Shown: positions 7,530-16,129 of the stretch, piece by piece
Position numbering within the stretch: the stretch's first letter is position 1
Layout: each line of letters opens with the position of its first letter
Position numbers and translations under genes: made by a program
NCBI GenBank assembly: GCA_013387215.1
Contig: WARW01000018.1
Span: 1 to 32,599 of the forward strand
Reading direction: 5' to 3'
Source of the DNA: Patescibacteria group bacterium
GTDB taxonomy: Bacteria; Patescibacteriota; Microgenomatia; UBA12405
DNA length: 32,599 bases
Notes under the pieces: generated by a model
Told to the model about the DNA's origin: nothing
The model's input: the letters and a program-made list of their open reading frames with translations, nothing else
Database searches by the model: none

Positions 7530-8723
7530 GTTATAGATTGGCATCATAACTGCGATGACCAAAAAAGCCACACCAATACCCAAAACAATCATAATCAAAG
7601 GCTCGATTGCAGAGGTTAAAGATTTAACTGATTGCTCGGCTTCTGCAGCAAAATAATCAGATACTCGCATTAAAACTTCATCCAATTTGCCGGTTGCTTC
7701 TCCGGTGGCAACCATTTGGTTTACAATCGGTGGAAAAATTTCTGTTTCTTCAAATGAATTAGCAATACTAAAACCTTTTTGAACTCTTTCTGCAATTTTT
7801 AAATACGCTTGATAATAAAGTTCATTGTCTGCCACTTTGGCCACAATTCTCAATGCCTCAACCAAAGCAATACCCGCTGCCAAAAGCATCGACAATGTTC
7901 TCATTGTGTTTGCCATGACATTTTTCTTGGTTAACTCTCCGTAAATTGGAATCTTAAATTTGTAAGTATCAACTTTTAATCTAAGATCTTCATTTTGCTT
8001 ACTTATCTTTAAAAAAGTAGCTGCAACTGCAGCAAATATTGGCAATAAAAACCAAAATTTTTGAAAGAAATTAGAAGTCGCCATTAAAACTCTTGTTGCC
8101 ATTGGCAAATCCGTTCCAAAATCTGAATAAAGTCCTAACAATTTAGGCACCACAAACACCATCATGATCACCACCACCACAATCATACCCACAATAACGA
8201 TGATTGGATAAATCATGGCTCCTTTTACTTTACTTGAAAACTCATTTTCCCGTTCAAGATTGTCGGCTAATTTCCCCAAAATTTCATCCAAAACTCCTCC
8301 TTCTTCACCGGCATTAATAGAAGCAATATATGCTTCTCCGAAAATATTTTTATATTTTTCCAAAGCCTCGCCAAGCGAATGGCCGCCCTGAACAGTGTTT
8401 AAAGCTGTATCAATAATTTCATACATTAAATTATTTCTATCGAGTTGGTTTTTTAATAAAGATAAAGCATCTGTTAAAGCCAGACCTGAGTTAAGCATCG
8501 TTGATAATTGTCTCGTAAAACTTGAAACTTGTTTCAATCCCACCCGGCCGACAAAATTCCGATAAACTTCACTCAACATTCCTTGTGTTTCTTGGGCAAT
8601 CGATAAAGGCACAAGTCCATTGCTTTTTATTGACTCCAGCACTTCTTCTTTGTCATGCATATCCAACATTCCCTTAATTGTTTTTCCATTCCAATCTTTA
8701 GCTTTGTATGCGAATCTTGTCAT
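7512..8723 (-). CDS. pilC: Type IV pilus inner-membrane platform protein PilC
   Basis: The 403-aa product is a full-length GspF/PilC family protein, the membrane platform on which PilB and PilT act. It has an N-terminal segment (YKAKDWNGKTIKGMLDMHDKEEVLESI), then two repeated T2SSF domains: FTRQLSTMLNSGLALTDALSLL with NAGEEGGVLDEILGKLA, and MRTLSMLLAAGIALVEALRI with VATGEATGKLDEVLMRVSDYF. Each is followed by hydrophobic membrane segments (about 168-200, 215-235 and 375-400). Its ATG overlaps the pilT stop (ATGA), so it is probably coupled to pilT. Length and domain order are normal. Confidence 0.95.
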   Translation of the reverse strand: MTRFAYKAKDWNGKTIKGMLDMHDKEEVLESIKSNGLVPLSIAQETQGMLSEVYRNFVGRVGLKQVSSFTRQLSTMLNSGLALTDALSLLKNQLDRNNLMYEIIDTALNTVQGGHSLGEALEKYKNIFGEAYIASINAGEEGGVLDEILGKLADNLERENEFSSKVKGAMIYPIIVIVGMIVVVVIMMVFVVPKLLGLYSDFGTDLPMATRVLMATSNFFQKFWFLLPIFAAVAATFLKISKQNEDLRLKVDTYKFKIPIYGELTKKNVMANTMRTLSMLLAAGIALVEALRIVAKVADNELYYQAYLKIAERVQKGFSIANSFEETEIFPPIVNQMVATGEATGKLDEVLMRVSDYFAAEAEQSVKSLTSAIEPLIMIVLGIGVAFLVIAVMMPIYNLTSQF

Positions 8724-9790
8724 AAATTCCTGCTTCTTCTCAGTTTGTTTTGAAAATCTAACGGATTAGTTGAATAGCTTAACGCTACTTCTTCAGTAAC
8801 TCTGCCTTCTTGAACAAGTTTAGCCAAATATGATTCCATGCTAATCATTCCTACATCAGCACTGGTCTGAATAATGTTATCGATCATAAATGTTTTTCCT
8901 TCGCGGATAACATTTCTAACTGCCGGTGTAACCATCAAAACTTCAAACGCCGGTATTCTTCCGCCTTCAATTGCTGGGACTAATCTTTGAGAAATAATGG
9001 CCGTTACTACTGATGACAACTGAACTCTGATTTGATCTTTGGCCGAAGTAGGGAAGACATCAATAATTCTGTCGATTGATTGTGCAGCAGAATTGGTGTG
9101 CAAAACCGAAAACACTAAATGACCAGTTTCTGCGATAGTTAAGGCAGATTGAATTGAATCAAGGTCTCTCATTTCACCCACAAACACCACGTTTGGATCT
9201 TGCCTTAAGCAAGATCTCAAAGCCAAATCAAAACTGCGGGTGTCAAAACCTAATTCTCTTTGAGAAATAATTGATTGCTTAGGTTTAATTAAATATTCAA
9301 CTGGATCTTCAATAGTAACAATATGGTCAGCTTTGGTTTTATTGATTTCATTCAAAATCGAAGCGACAGTTGTAGATTTACCATGTCCAGTTGGACCGGT
9401 TACTAAAATAAATCCTTGTTTAAATTTCAAAAAAGTTTTAAAGAATTCTGGCAAATGCAATTCTTCAAAAGAGGGGATTTCCGCAGAGATTATTCTCAAA
9501 GCGCAAGCAATCGTTCCTTTTTGATAATAAATATTGCATCTAAATCTTGCCTGAGGCGACTCAACTGAAAAATCCAATTCTTTTTCTTTCAAAACAAAGG
9601 CTTTCTGTTCCTCGGTTAAAATTGAAAAAATCATCTCTTCCAGGGTCTTGGCATCCAAACCTGCAAAACTAGTCACTTCTCTCAACTCACCGTTAACTCT
9701 TAATTTTGGAATTACCCCTGATAACAAATGAATATCAGAAGCTTTGTTTGCTACTGCTATTCCTAATAATTCAAGTATTTTTGTATGCAT
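8720..9790 (-). CDS. pilT: Pilus retraction ATPase PilT
   Basis: The 356-aa product is a hexameric secretion-type ATPase that disassembles pilin to give twitching and retraction. The N-terminus (KASDIHLLSGVIPKLRVNGEL) is the PilT PAS-like domain. Walker A is GPTGHGKST (132-140), with His where Ser is usual. The Asp box is TIEDPVEYLIKP, Walker B VVFVGEMRD (201-209) and the His box GHLVFSVLHTN (223-233). AVRNVIREGKT (290-300) is the AIRNLIRE motif specific to PilT and needed for retraction, which separates it from PilB. It sits one base after pilB and overlaps pilC. Confidence 0.96.
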   Translation of the reverse strand: MHTKILELLGIAVANKASDIHLLSGVIPKLRVNGELREVTSFAGLDAKTLEEMIFSILTEEQKAFVLKEKELDFSVESPQARFRCNIYYQKGTIACALRIISAEIPSFEELHLPEFFKTFLKFKQGFILVTGPTGHGKSTTVASILNEINKTKADHIVTIEDPVEYLIKPKQSIISQRELGFDTRSFDLALRSCLRQDPNVVFVGEMRDLDSIQSALTIAETGHLVFSVLHTNSAAQSIDRIIDVFPTSAKDQIRVQLSSVVTAIISQRLVPAIEGGRIPAFEVLMVTPAVRNVIREGKTFMIDNIIQTSADVGMISMESYLAKLVQEGRVTEEVALSYSTNPLDFQNKLRRSRNL

Positions 9791-9791
9791 A

Positions 9792-11531
9792 TTAATATTG
9801 TGCCACTCTTATAACTTCTTCTAAAGTAGTAATTCCTTCAAGCACCTTAACGTAGCCGTCTTGTTTCATTGTCAGCATTCCTTCTTCCATAGCTAGTTTT
9901 TGAATTGTTTTATCCGAAGCTTTTTCTACTACCAGTTTTCCAATTTTTTCAGTTATCGGCATGACTTCGTAAATAGCGATTCTTCCCAAATACCCAGTGT
10001 GATTACATTTTTCGCAGCCTACAATTTTAGGCAGCATCATTTTTTTGCCATCTTTAACATATTTATCATTAACAGTATCGTAAATTGCTCCTAAAGTTTC
10101 CCTTAATTCCTTTTCATTATCTGGAGTAATATCAGTTTGGCCAACACACTCTGGACAAACTTTTCGTAATACACGCTGACCAACCACACAGTTAAGAGAT
10201 GATACTAATAAAAATGGTTCCACTCCCATATCCAAAAGTCGTGGAGGCACACCTGAAGCATCATTAGTGTGTAGAGTGGAAAAAACTAAATGACCGGTTA
10301 AAGCAGCGTTAACAGCCAAATCTGCAGTCTCTTGGTCCCGGATTTCTCCGACCATGATTATGTTAGGATCTTGACGCAAGAATGAACGAAGTGCTGAGGC
10401 GAATGTTAAACCAGCTTGAACGTTAACCTGAACTTGATTGACACCTTTCATTTGATATTCGACTGGATCTTCAATAGTTACCACATTCACTTTTGACGTC
10501 GACACAATATCCAAAACTGAATATAAAGTAGTGGTTTTACCTGAACCTGTAGGTCCGCAGACGATAATAATTCCGTGAGGTCGTTGGATAGCGTTCATTA
10601 AATTTTTCAAAGCCAATCCTCTTAAACCCAACTCTTGCAAAGTTGGCACTTTGTGGGCTTTTTGAAGCAAACGCATAACCACCTTTTCGCCATATGTAGT
10701 TGGCAGAGTGGATACCCGCAAATCAACATCGTTCCCATCCGCTGAAAAGAAAAAGCGTCCGTCTTGAGGTACTCTTTTTTCGTCGATTTTTAAACTAGAC
10801 AAAATCTTAATTCTCGAAACCACGGCTTCGTGAACATTTCGTGGCAAAATATATTTTTCCTGCAAAATACCGTCAATTCTATATCTGATTCTGACATTGT
10901 CCTCCTGGGGTTCAATGTGGACATCGGAAGCTCTTGATTTGACCGCATATTCCAAAATTGTGGAAACGATTTTGGCAACTGGAGCTTCGGCCGCCACTTT
11001 TTCCCGATTTTCCACCAGTTCCTTTTCTTCGTCTTTTCTCTCATCCAAAGCCTTGGTGACTTCTGATGTAATATTTTTTTCTCGGATATATTTTTCTCTA
11101 ATAAAAGAAGAGATTTGTTTTTCAGTCGAAATCGAAGCGTTTATTTTTAAATTTGTTTTCTTTTCCAAAAATTCAATGGTCTCCAAATCCAAAGGATTAA
11201 CCATTGTCACAAACAAAGACTTGGTCTTAGGATCCAAACGGTAGGGGACTATCAAATATTTTTGGGCCACACTTTCCGGCACCAAAGTTAAAGCTTCCGG
11301 AGAAAACCCGATTGTTTCCAAATCCACAAAAGGCACTCTCAAAAAATCTGCTTTGCATTTAACAAAATTTGTTTCATCAACCAATCTTAATGATTTGATA
11401 ATTTCTTCTTCTGTCTCACCAGATTTTAATTGTCTTAAATTAATCTCGTTCAGTTGGTCTTGAGTAATTAAGTTTTTGTCCAGCAATACATCCTTGAGGC
11501 TCTTATATATTTTTGGACTAACATCAGTCAT
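9792..11531 (-). CDS. pilB: Pilus extension ATPase PilB
   Basis: The 579-aa product is the GspE/PilB-type ATPase that drives pilin polymerisation. Residues 1-150 form the MshEN-type N-terminal domain (LITQDQLNEI, VPFVDLETIGFSPEAL). The catalytic core has ASDVHIEP (201-208), RIRYRIDG (214-221), Walker A GPTGSGKT (326-333), Asp box TIEDPVEYQ, Walker B IIMVGEIRD (391-399) and His box GHLVFSTLHTND (413-424). C459/C462 and C506/C509 make the zinc-binding tetracysteine motif typical of PilB/GspE. It is the first gene of the pilus assembly operon and is divergent from the holB-like gene across 39 bases. TAGTAT six bases before the ATG is a weak candidate -10. Confidence 0.96.
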   Translation of the reverse strand: MTDVSPKIYKSLKDVLLDKNLITQDQLNEINLRQLKSGETEEEIIKSLRLVDETNFVKCKADFLRVPFVDLETIGFSPEALTLVPESVAQKYLIVPYRLDPKTKSLFVTMVNPLDLETIEFLEKKTNLKINASISTEKQISSFIREKYIREKNITSEVTKALDERKDEEKELVENREKVAAEAPVAKIVSTILEYAVKSRASDVHIEPQEDNVRIRYRIDGILQEKYILPRNVHEAVVSRIKILSSLKIDEKRVPQDGRFFFSADGNDVDLRVSTLPTTYGEKVVMRLLQKAHKVPTLQELGLRGLALKNLMNAIQRPHGIIIVCGPTGSGKTTTLYSVLDIVSTSKVNVVTIEDPVEYQMKGVNQVQVNVQAGLTFASALRSFLRQDPNIIMVGEIRDQETADLAVNAALTGHLVFSTLHTNDASGVPPRLLDMGVEPFLLVSSLNCVVGQRVLRKVCPECVGQTDITPDNEKELRETLGAIYDTVNDKYVKDGKKMMLPKIVGCEKCNHTGYLGRIAIYEVMPITEKIGKLVVEKASDKTIQKLAMEEGMLTMKQDGYVKVLEGITTLEEVIRVAQY

Positions 11532-11570
11532 AATTAGATACTACATTTTTTTAGGAATCAAAACAACAGT

Positions 11571-12209
11571 ATGGATATTTTTCCGTCAACTTTAATCATC
11601 TCCACCAACCCCGAAACTGTTCATAAAAAAATTACAGAAATTACCGAATCTTTAGGTCATAAATTTAATTCAAACAACCCCGATATTTTTCTGATAAATG
11701 AAGAATCTGGGTGGGGAATTGAAGTCATCAGAACTATTAAAAAATTCCTGTCTCAAAAAGCCTTTAATCATCAAAATAAAATCGTCATTATTTTTGATTG
11801 CCACAACCTAAACCAAGAAGCTCAAAATGCACTGCTAAAGACATTAGAAGAACCCGGAAGCAATAATTTTATTATTTTAACCACCAATAAACCGTCAGCT
11901 ATTCTGCCAACGATTATATCCCGCTGCCACACCATTAAGTTATCTTCACCTAAAAAATCATCAAATCAAAAATTGCTTCATATTACTGGCAATCTGGCTA
12001 AAGATTTACTCACTGCCGAAACTTTAAGTAAAAATAAAGACGATGTCTTGCCGTTATTGGAAACTCAACTCCAGCTATATCAAGAAGAATTAGTCAAAAA
12101 TCCTAATCCTAAAACCGCTAAATTCATTGAAAAAATAATCAAATCCATCCAAATGGTTCATGCTAATGTCGATCCCAAGTCAGCTCTAGATTATCTTTTC
12201 TTAGCTTAA
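11571..12209 (+). CDS. holB: DNA polymerase III delta-prime-like clamp-loader subunit, minimal
   Basis: The 212-aa product is an AAA+ clamp-loader type protein. EAQNALLKTLEEPGSNNFIILTTNK (about residues 83-107) and IISRCHTIKL (about 119-128, the SRC motif) are hallmarks of delta-prime/gamma subunits, which open and load the sliding clamp on DNA. The N-terminus begins TLIISTNPETVHKKI where a P-loop would lie and has no GxxGxGK, as in non-ATPase delta-prime subunits. It is shorter than the E. coli protein (about 330 aa): the zinc-binding insertion is absent and the C-terminal collar domain is small. Such reduced forms are expected in small genomes. The gene is divergent from pilB. Confidence 0.82.
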   Translation: MDIFPSTLIISTNPETVHKKITEITESLGHKFNSNNPDIFLINEESGWGIEVIRTIKKFLSQKAFNHQNKIVIIFDCHNLNQEAQNALLKTLEEPGSNNFIILTTNKPSAILPTIISRCHTIKLSSPKKSSNQKLLHITGNLAKDLLTAETLSKNKDDVLPLLETQLQLYQEELVKNPNPKTAKFIEKIIKSIQMVHANVDPKSALDYLFLA

Positions 12210-12252
12210 ACATTTTACACTTTTATTACTCAATTCTTTCGCAGATTTCTAG

Positions 12253-12375
12253 TCTAGTCTATATAAACATTCAAATTTATCTGATCTAGTCAAAAACCCC
12301 AAGGCCACGGAAGCTATGTTGCAAATGAATAAAATTGACATTAATACTCTTAAACAAGCTTCAGAACAAATTTAA
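12253..12375 (+). pseudogene. Decayed C-terminal tail of a VOC/PhnB-like protein
   Basis: This 41-codon open stretch, ending in TAA at 12373-12375, has no convincing start; the first ATG is at 12316. From about 12280 it reads SDLVKNPKATEAMLQMNK and then IDINTLKQASEQI. This resembles, from memory, the usual C-terminus of PhnB-like glyoxalase/VOC-superfamily proteins (pattern xxAMLQMKKIDIxxLxxA). No upstream part of such a gene exists between here and the holB-like gene, so it looks like the remnant of a deleted gene. An unrelated short peptide gene starting at 12316 is possible but less likely. Confidence 0.5.
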
Positions 12376-12428
12376 CTTTTTTGAAATAACTTTTAACCGC
12401 ACTTTTCCCTTATTGACTCTGAAAAAAG

Positions 12429-12437
12429 TGTTATAAT
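12429..12437 (+). promoter_or_regulatory. Extended -10 promoter of the Fic gene (leaderless)
   Basis: TG-t-TATAAT (12429-12437) lies seven bases before ATG 12445. A TTGACT at 12413 is only 13 bases away, too close for a standard -35, but an extended -10 needs less. An upstream in-frame ATG at 12436 lies inside the -10 box itself and so cannot be in the transcript. This fixes the start at 12445. Confidence 0.65.
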
Positions 12438-12444
12438 GGTTAAG

Positions 12445-13572
12445 ATGTTTTACCCCATCTTTACCATCAATAACAAAATACTCAAAAACATCAGCGCTAT
12501 TGAAGCCGCTAAAGCTGTTATTGATGAAGCCCCGCTTATTCCAGCCTACGAAAAACAATTCCAGCAAGAAGCTATCGTCCGCACAGTTCATTATGGAACC
12601 AGAATCGAGGGAAACGACCTAACTTTCCAGGAAGTTGCCAAACTTGTCGAAGGCCACCAGATCACCGCCACCGAACGCGATATTCAAGAAGTTATCAACT
12701 ACCGAAACGTTGTTTCATATCTCGAGGAACTTTGGAGCTTATACGATGCCAACATGCCTCTCCCTGAAGAAAAACTAATTCCCGCTGGAGACAGCCAAAG
12801 ACCATTTTTTTACAGCGAAACAATCATAAAACGTATCCACGAATTAACCACCACAAAAATTATTGCCGAATCGGAAATTGGCAAATATCGTCATCAGCAA
12901 GTCGTCTTAAAAAACACCCGCACTGGTGAAATTGCTCACCGGCCGCCGCCAGCCATCGAAGTCCCATATCTTGTTGCCGACTTTATTGATTGGCTCAATA
13001 ATCCTGAATCCCGGGAAATTCATCCAGCCATCCGCTCGGCAATTGCCCAATATGTTTTAGTCGCTATTCATCCATTTATCGAAGGTAATGGCCGTGTCAG
13101 CCGTGCTTTTGCCATGTTGCCTCTCTATGTCGAAGGCTACGATATCCGCCGTTTATTTTCTCTTGAAGAATATTTTGACCGCAATGCCGAAACTTACTAC
13201 AATACTTTGCAATCAACCCACCAGCTTTCTTCCAATATTTTTAAGCGCGATATGACTTTGTGGATTGAATATTTTACTGAAGCCTTAACTATAGAATTAA
13301 CCCGTATTAAGGAAAAAGTTCGTTCTCTTTCCCGTGATATTAAACTCAAACAAAAACTTGGCGGCAAACAAATTCACCTAACCGAAAGACAAATTAAATT
13401 AGTTGAATACATGCAGCAATTCGGCGGTTTAAGAATGCCTGATGCTCAACAACTCTTACCAATGGTTTCTGACGACACCATTTGGCGCGATCTCAAAAAA
13501 CTTGTCGATACTGGTGCAATTGAAAAACGCGGCTCCACCAAAGGCGCCTACTACTGTCTGGTAAATGTCTAA
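12445..13572 (+). CDS. Fic family protein (AMP-transferase) with C-terminal winged helix
   Basis: The 375-aa product is a Fic-domain enzyme, a family that usually transfers AMP from ATP to a hydroxyl of a target protein. The full active-site motif HPFIEGNGR is at 209-217 (catalytic His209). Near the N-terminus VHYGTRIEGNDLT (48-60) matches the inhibitory helix of class II Fic proteins, with Glu55 as the residue that would block productive ATP binding, so the enzyme is probably autoinhibited. The C-terminal 65 residues (LTERQIKLVEYM...VSDDTIWRDLKKLVDTGAIEKRG) form a winged-helix DNA-binding domain, common in this class. It has its own leaderless promoter and no toxin or antitoxin partner next to it. 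Target unknown. Confidence 0.92.
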   Translation: MFYPIFTINNKILKNISAIEAAKAVIDEAPLIPAYEKQFQQEAIVRTVHYGTRIEGNDLTFQEVAKLVEGHQITATERDIQEVINYRNVVSYLEELWSLYDANMPLPEEKLIPAGDSQRPFFYSETIIKRIHELTTTKIIAESEIGKYRHQQVVLKNTRTGEIAHRPPPAIEVPYLVADFIDWLNNPESREIHPAIRSAIAQYVLVAIHPFIEGNGRVSRAFAMLPLYVEGYDIRRLFSLEEYFDRNAETYYNTLQSTHQLSSNIFKRDMTLWIEYFTEALTIELTRIKEKVRSLSRDIKLKQKLGGKQIHLTERQIKLVEYMQQFGGLRMPDAQQLLPMVSDDTIWRDLKKLVDTGAIEKRGSTKGAYYCLVNV

Positions 13573-13595
13573 GTCGTATCTTGGTATTAAAAAGT

Positions 13596-13601
13596 TATAA
13601 T
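13596..13601 (+). promoter_or_regulatory. -10 box of ligA (leaderless candidate)
   Basis: A perfect TATAAT ends six bases before the ligA ATG at 13608. No good -35 was found at the standard spacing. An in-frame ATG at 13581 lies upstream of the box and would be outside the transcript. Confidence 0.55.
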
Positions 13602-13607
13602 GTCTTT

Positions 13608-15542
13608 ATGATCACTCTCGAGAATCTTGATCTTCAAAAAATTACCCCCGAAGAACTTGGCGAAATTTTAATGGAAGCTAAAAAAGCTTATTACGTCGAC
13701 AGTAAGCCGATTATGGATGATCATACCTACGACACATTGGAAGAAATTCTTCGTAAAAAAATTCCTCATCATCGCATCTTTACCAAAGCCGGCCATAAAA
13801 ATTTTGACACTGGTTTTGATAAAAAACACCACTCCATGCCCATGGGTTCCTTAAACAAGGTCAATATTTTTGAAGATTTAATCCATTATTTTGAATTAAA
13901 AAAAATCCCCAAAGACGCCTCGTTTGTTGTCCAGCCAAAGTGCGATGGCATTTCATTGGAAATTGAATATAAAGAGGGGAAATTACTTGATGCCATAACT
14001 CGCGGCGATGGTAAAGTTGGCGACGTCATCACTCAAAATGTCGTTAAAATGAAAAATTTTGTTCCCGAATTTAAGGATCAATTTACTGGCTCAGTACGCT
14101 GCGAAATAGTCATGTTATCAAAAGATTTCGAAAAATTAAATCAACTTTCTTCCGAAGTTTATTCCAATTCCCGCAATGCCGCCTCTGGCATTTCCCAGCG
14201 TCTCGACAGTAAATATTCTGAATATTGCAGTCTTTATGCTGTGGATGCTTATTCAAACGAAAACCCGAATTTTTTTTCTACCGAATCTCAAAAAATAGAA
14301 TTCCTTAGTAAACACGGATTCACAACTGTTGACACTATTTGTTGTCCCAAGTTTGATCAAATCGAATCGATTTATCAAGATTATTTAACTTCCACTCGAA
14401 ATGAATATCCATTTGAAATTGATGGACTGGTTATAAAAATTAACGATCTTCAAATTCAGCATGAATTAGGTGTCAAAAACAATCGGCCCAAAGGCCAGCT
14501 GGCCTACAAATTTCCTGCCCGTACCAGCGAGACCAGAATTATTTCTATTAACTGGCAGGTCGGACCATTGGGAATGTTGACTCCGGTTGCTAAAGTTGAT
14601 CCCATCGAAATTTCTGGTGCTGTCATCACGTTTGCTTCGTTGGCTAATTACGATTTAATTAAAGAAAAGGATATTAATATTGATGACATTGTGGAAATAT
14701 CCAGAAGGGGAGATGTCATCCCTCATATCGATAAGGTTGTCAATAAAGTTACTCCTGGTCACGCCTCTGCTCCAACACATTGTCCATCTTGCGGCACCCA
14801 ATTAGTTGTCGATTCAAAATTCTTGCGCTGCCCCAACACTAAAAATTGTCTAGCCCAAGTTCTTGGTTCCTTAAAATTATTTTGTGACACTTTGGAAATC
14901 AAAGGCATTTCCGACAAAACCATTGAAAAACTATACAACGCCAACCATGTCCGTCTGCCAGGCGATTTTTATAAACTTACAGTTGCCGATTTTGAAAATC
15001 TAGCTGGCCTTGGCAAAAAATCTGGCGCCAACATTGTCCGGGAAATTCAAAATAAAAAAGAACTAACTTTAAGGCAGATTCTTGATGCTTCTATTATTCC
15101 TAATTTTAGTTCTCAAAGAATCCAGCAGTTGATAAGTGCAGGTTTTAATACTCCTGAAAAAATTTTGAATATCACTGTTGAAGAGCTCGAAAGATTGCCA
15201 GGATTTCAAATTACTCTTGCCAAAAAAATCTATGAAGGCATCCAAGCCCGCAAAGATTTTATCGAATCGATTCTGTCTCAAGTCGAAATCAAAAAAACCA
15301 CCACTCTAAATAAACTAAATGGCCAAACCTTTGCTATAACTGGAACTCTAACTCGACCCCGAAAAGACATTGAAAAAGATATTGAATCTTTAGGTGGCAA
15401 AACTGTTTCCGCCGTCAGCTCCAACACCTCCTATTTGATTACCAATGAAACCGAATCCAGCTCCTCCAAATTTGTAACGGCTAAAAAATTAGGAGTGAGA
15501 ATTATTTCCGAGAAAGATTTTGCCAATTTAATCAAAGATTAA
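13608..15542 (+). CDS. ligA: NAD-dependent DNA ligase LigA
   Basis: The 644-aa product seals nicks in DNA using NAD. Domain Ia (AKKAYYVDSKPIMDDHTYDTLE, 25-46) binds NMN. The adenylation motif KCDG (111-114) has catalytic Lys111. EIDGLVIKI (270-278) and AYKFPA (299-304) are further nucleotidyltransferase motifs. An OB-fold, a four-Cys zinc site (C392, C395, C408, C414), helix-hairpin-helix repeats and a C-terminal BRCT domain (about 566-644) follow in the standard order. Some motifs are divergent: MGSLNKV for the usual MLSLDNA-like stretch, and RNAASGISQRLD for RNAAAGSLRQLD. It could therefore be a divergent or second ligase of the genome. Its 3' end overlaps the next, convergent gene by 11 bases. 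Confidence 0.94.
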   Translation: MITLENLDLQKITPEELGEILMEAKKAYYVDSKPIMDDHTYDTLEEILRKKIPHHRIFTKAGHKNFDTGFDKKHHSMPMGSLNKVNIFEDLIHYFELKKIPKDASFVVQPKCDGISLEIEYKEGKLLDAITRGDGKVGDVITQNVVKMKNFVPEFKDQFTGSVRCEIVMLSKDFEKLNQLSSEVYSNSRNAASGISQRLDSKYSEYCSLYAVDAYSNENPNFFSTESQKIEFLSKHGFTTVDTICCPKFDQIESIYQDYLTSTRNEYPFEIDGLVIKINDLQIQHELGVKNNRPKGQLAYKFPARTSETRIISINWQVGPLGMLTPVAKVDPIEISGAVITFASLANYDLIKEKDINIDDIVEISRRGDVIPHIDKVVNKVTPGHASAPTHCPSCGTQLVVDSKFLRCPNTKNCLAQVLGSLKLFCDTLEIKGISDKTIEKLYNANHVRLPGDFYKLTVADFENLAGLGKKSGANIVREIQNKKELTLRQILDASIIPNFSSQRIQQLISAGFNTPEKILNITVEELERLPGFQITLAKKIYEGIQARKDFIESILSQVEIKKTTTLNKLNGQTFAITGTLTRPRKDIEKDIESLGGKTVSAVSSNTSYLITNETESSSSKFVTAKKLGVRIISEKDFANLIKD

Positions 15543-15867
15543 CCACTGGCACATTATTGTGTCCTGTCAAAAAATCGATTAAATTTCTGACATTCAAAAA
15601 CATCACCCAAAAAAAATAAAGTAGTGTCAAGGTCAAGAAGAATAACAGTATCCACCTTAAAAATTTATTCTTAATTTTCATTACCATTATTTGGCTAAAT
15701 CTATACGAGGCCAAAGGCAGCAATGTAATTGAAATCAGAATAAAAAACACCGCTACAAAAGTTTCAAAATCACCGGCACTAACACTTCTTTCCAAGACTA
15801 CCGCCACAATTGCAAACAAAAAAGATGCCATTACTAACCCAATATTAATTAGTAATTTATTTAACAT
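15532..15867 (-). CDS. Small membrane protein, unknown function
   Basis: The 111-aa product has three predicted membrane helices (about residues 6-25, 36-56 and 70-95) with a basic loop MKIKNKFLR between the second and third. I recognise no family. The gene converges on ligA and overlaps its last 11 bases. An extended -10 box six bases before the ATG (15874-15882) supports it as a real, leaderless gene. Confidence 0.65.
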   Translation of the reverse strand: MLNKLLINIGLVMASFLFAIVAVVLERSVSAGDFETFVAVFFILISITLLPLASYRFSQIMVMKIKNKFLRWILLFFLTLTLLYFFWVMFLNVRNLIDFLTGHNNVPVVNL

Positions 15868-15873
15868 TAATAT

Positions 15874-15882
15874 AGTATACCA
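15874..15882 (-). promoter_or_regulatory. Extended -10 promoter, leaderless
   Basis: On the minus strand TG-g-TATACT (15882-15874) ends six bases before the ATG at 15867. The identical TGgTATACT occurs upstream of the next minus-strand gene (16467-16475). Confidence 0.6.
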
Positions 15883-15923
15883 ATTTTTTTATTATTTTGG
15901 CGATATTTTCCAGCATTTACATG

Positions 15924-15949
15924 TTAGCAGTCAAAATTTTGACTGCTAA
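15924..15949. repeat. Perfect 26-bp palindrome
   Basis: TTAGCAGTCAAAA is followed directly by its exact reverse complement. As RNA it would form an 11-bp stem with an AATT loop. No T-run follows on either strand, so it is a poor intrinsic terminator. It may be a binding site for a dimeric regulator or a hairpin. It lies 42 bases upstream of the promoter box of the 15532-15867 gene. Confidence 0.85.
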
Positions 15950-16069
15950 TAACCAAGTAAAATTTTATTATTCCTATCCTTAGGTGAAAGTTATATATCA
16001 ATCTGTATCTTTATATATATAATGTATATTTTATGACTAAAAATAGATCAATAAATTTAAAAAAATTCC

Positions 16070-16129
16070 ATAAAAAAAGGAGGGTAGGAAAATAAAGAAA
16101 ACAAAATGTTTAAATTATTTTCACCCTCC
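16070..16129 (-). terminator. Long bulged hairpin with T-run, terminator of the 16157-16396 gene
   Basis: GGAGGGT (16079-16085) pairs with ACCCTCC (16123-16129), and GAAAATAA (16088-16095) with TTATTTTC (16115-16122). This gives a 15-bp stem with a two-base bulge and a 19-base loop. Read on the minus strand the stem is followed by seven T (16078-16072) and starts 28 bases after the stop of the 16157-16396 gene. Confidence 0.65.

Noticed and set aside
62-11244. Several plus-strand open frames across the pilus region (for example 504-722, 4094-4282, 10897-11244)
   Set aside because: They lie opposite clear minus-strand genes, have no promoter or family signal and are antisense shadows.
12436-12444. 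Upstream ATG of the Fic reading frame (12436) as the start
   Set aside because: It lies within the TATAAT box itself, so the transcript cannot contain it; ATG 12445 fits the predicted TSS.
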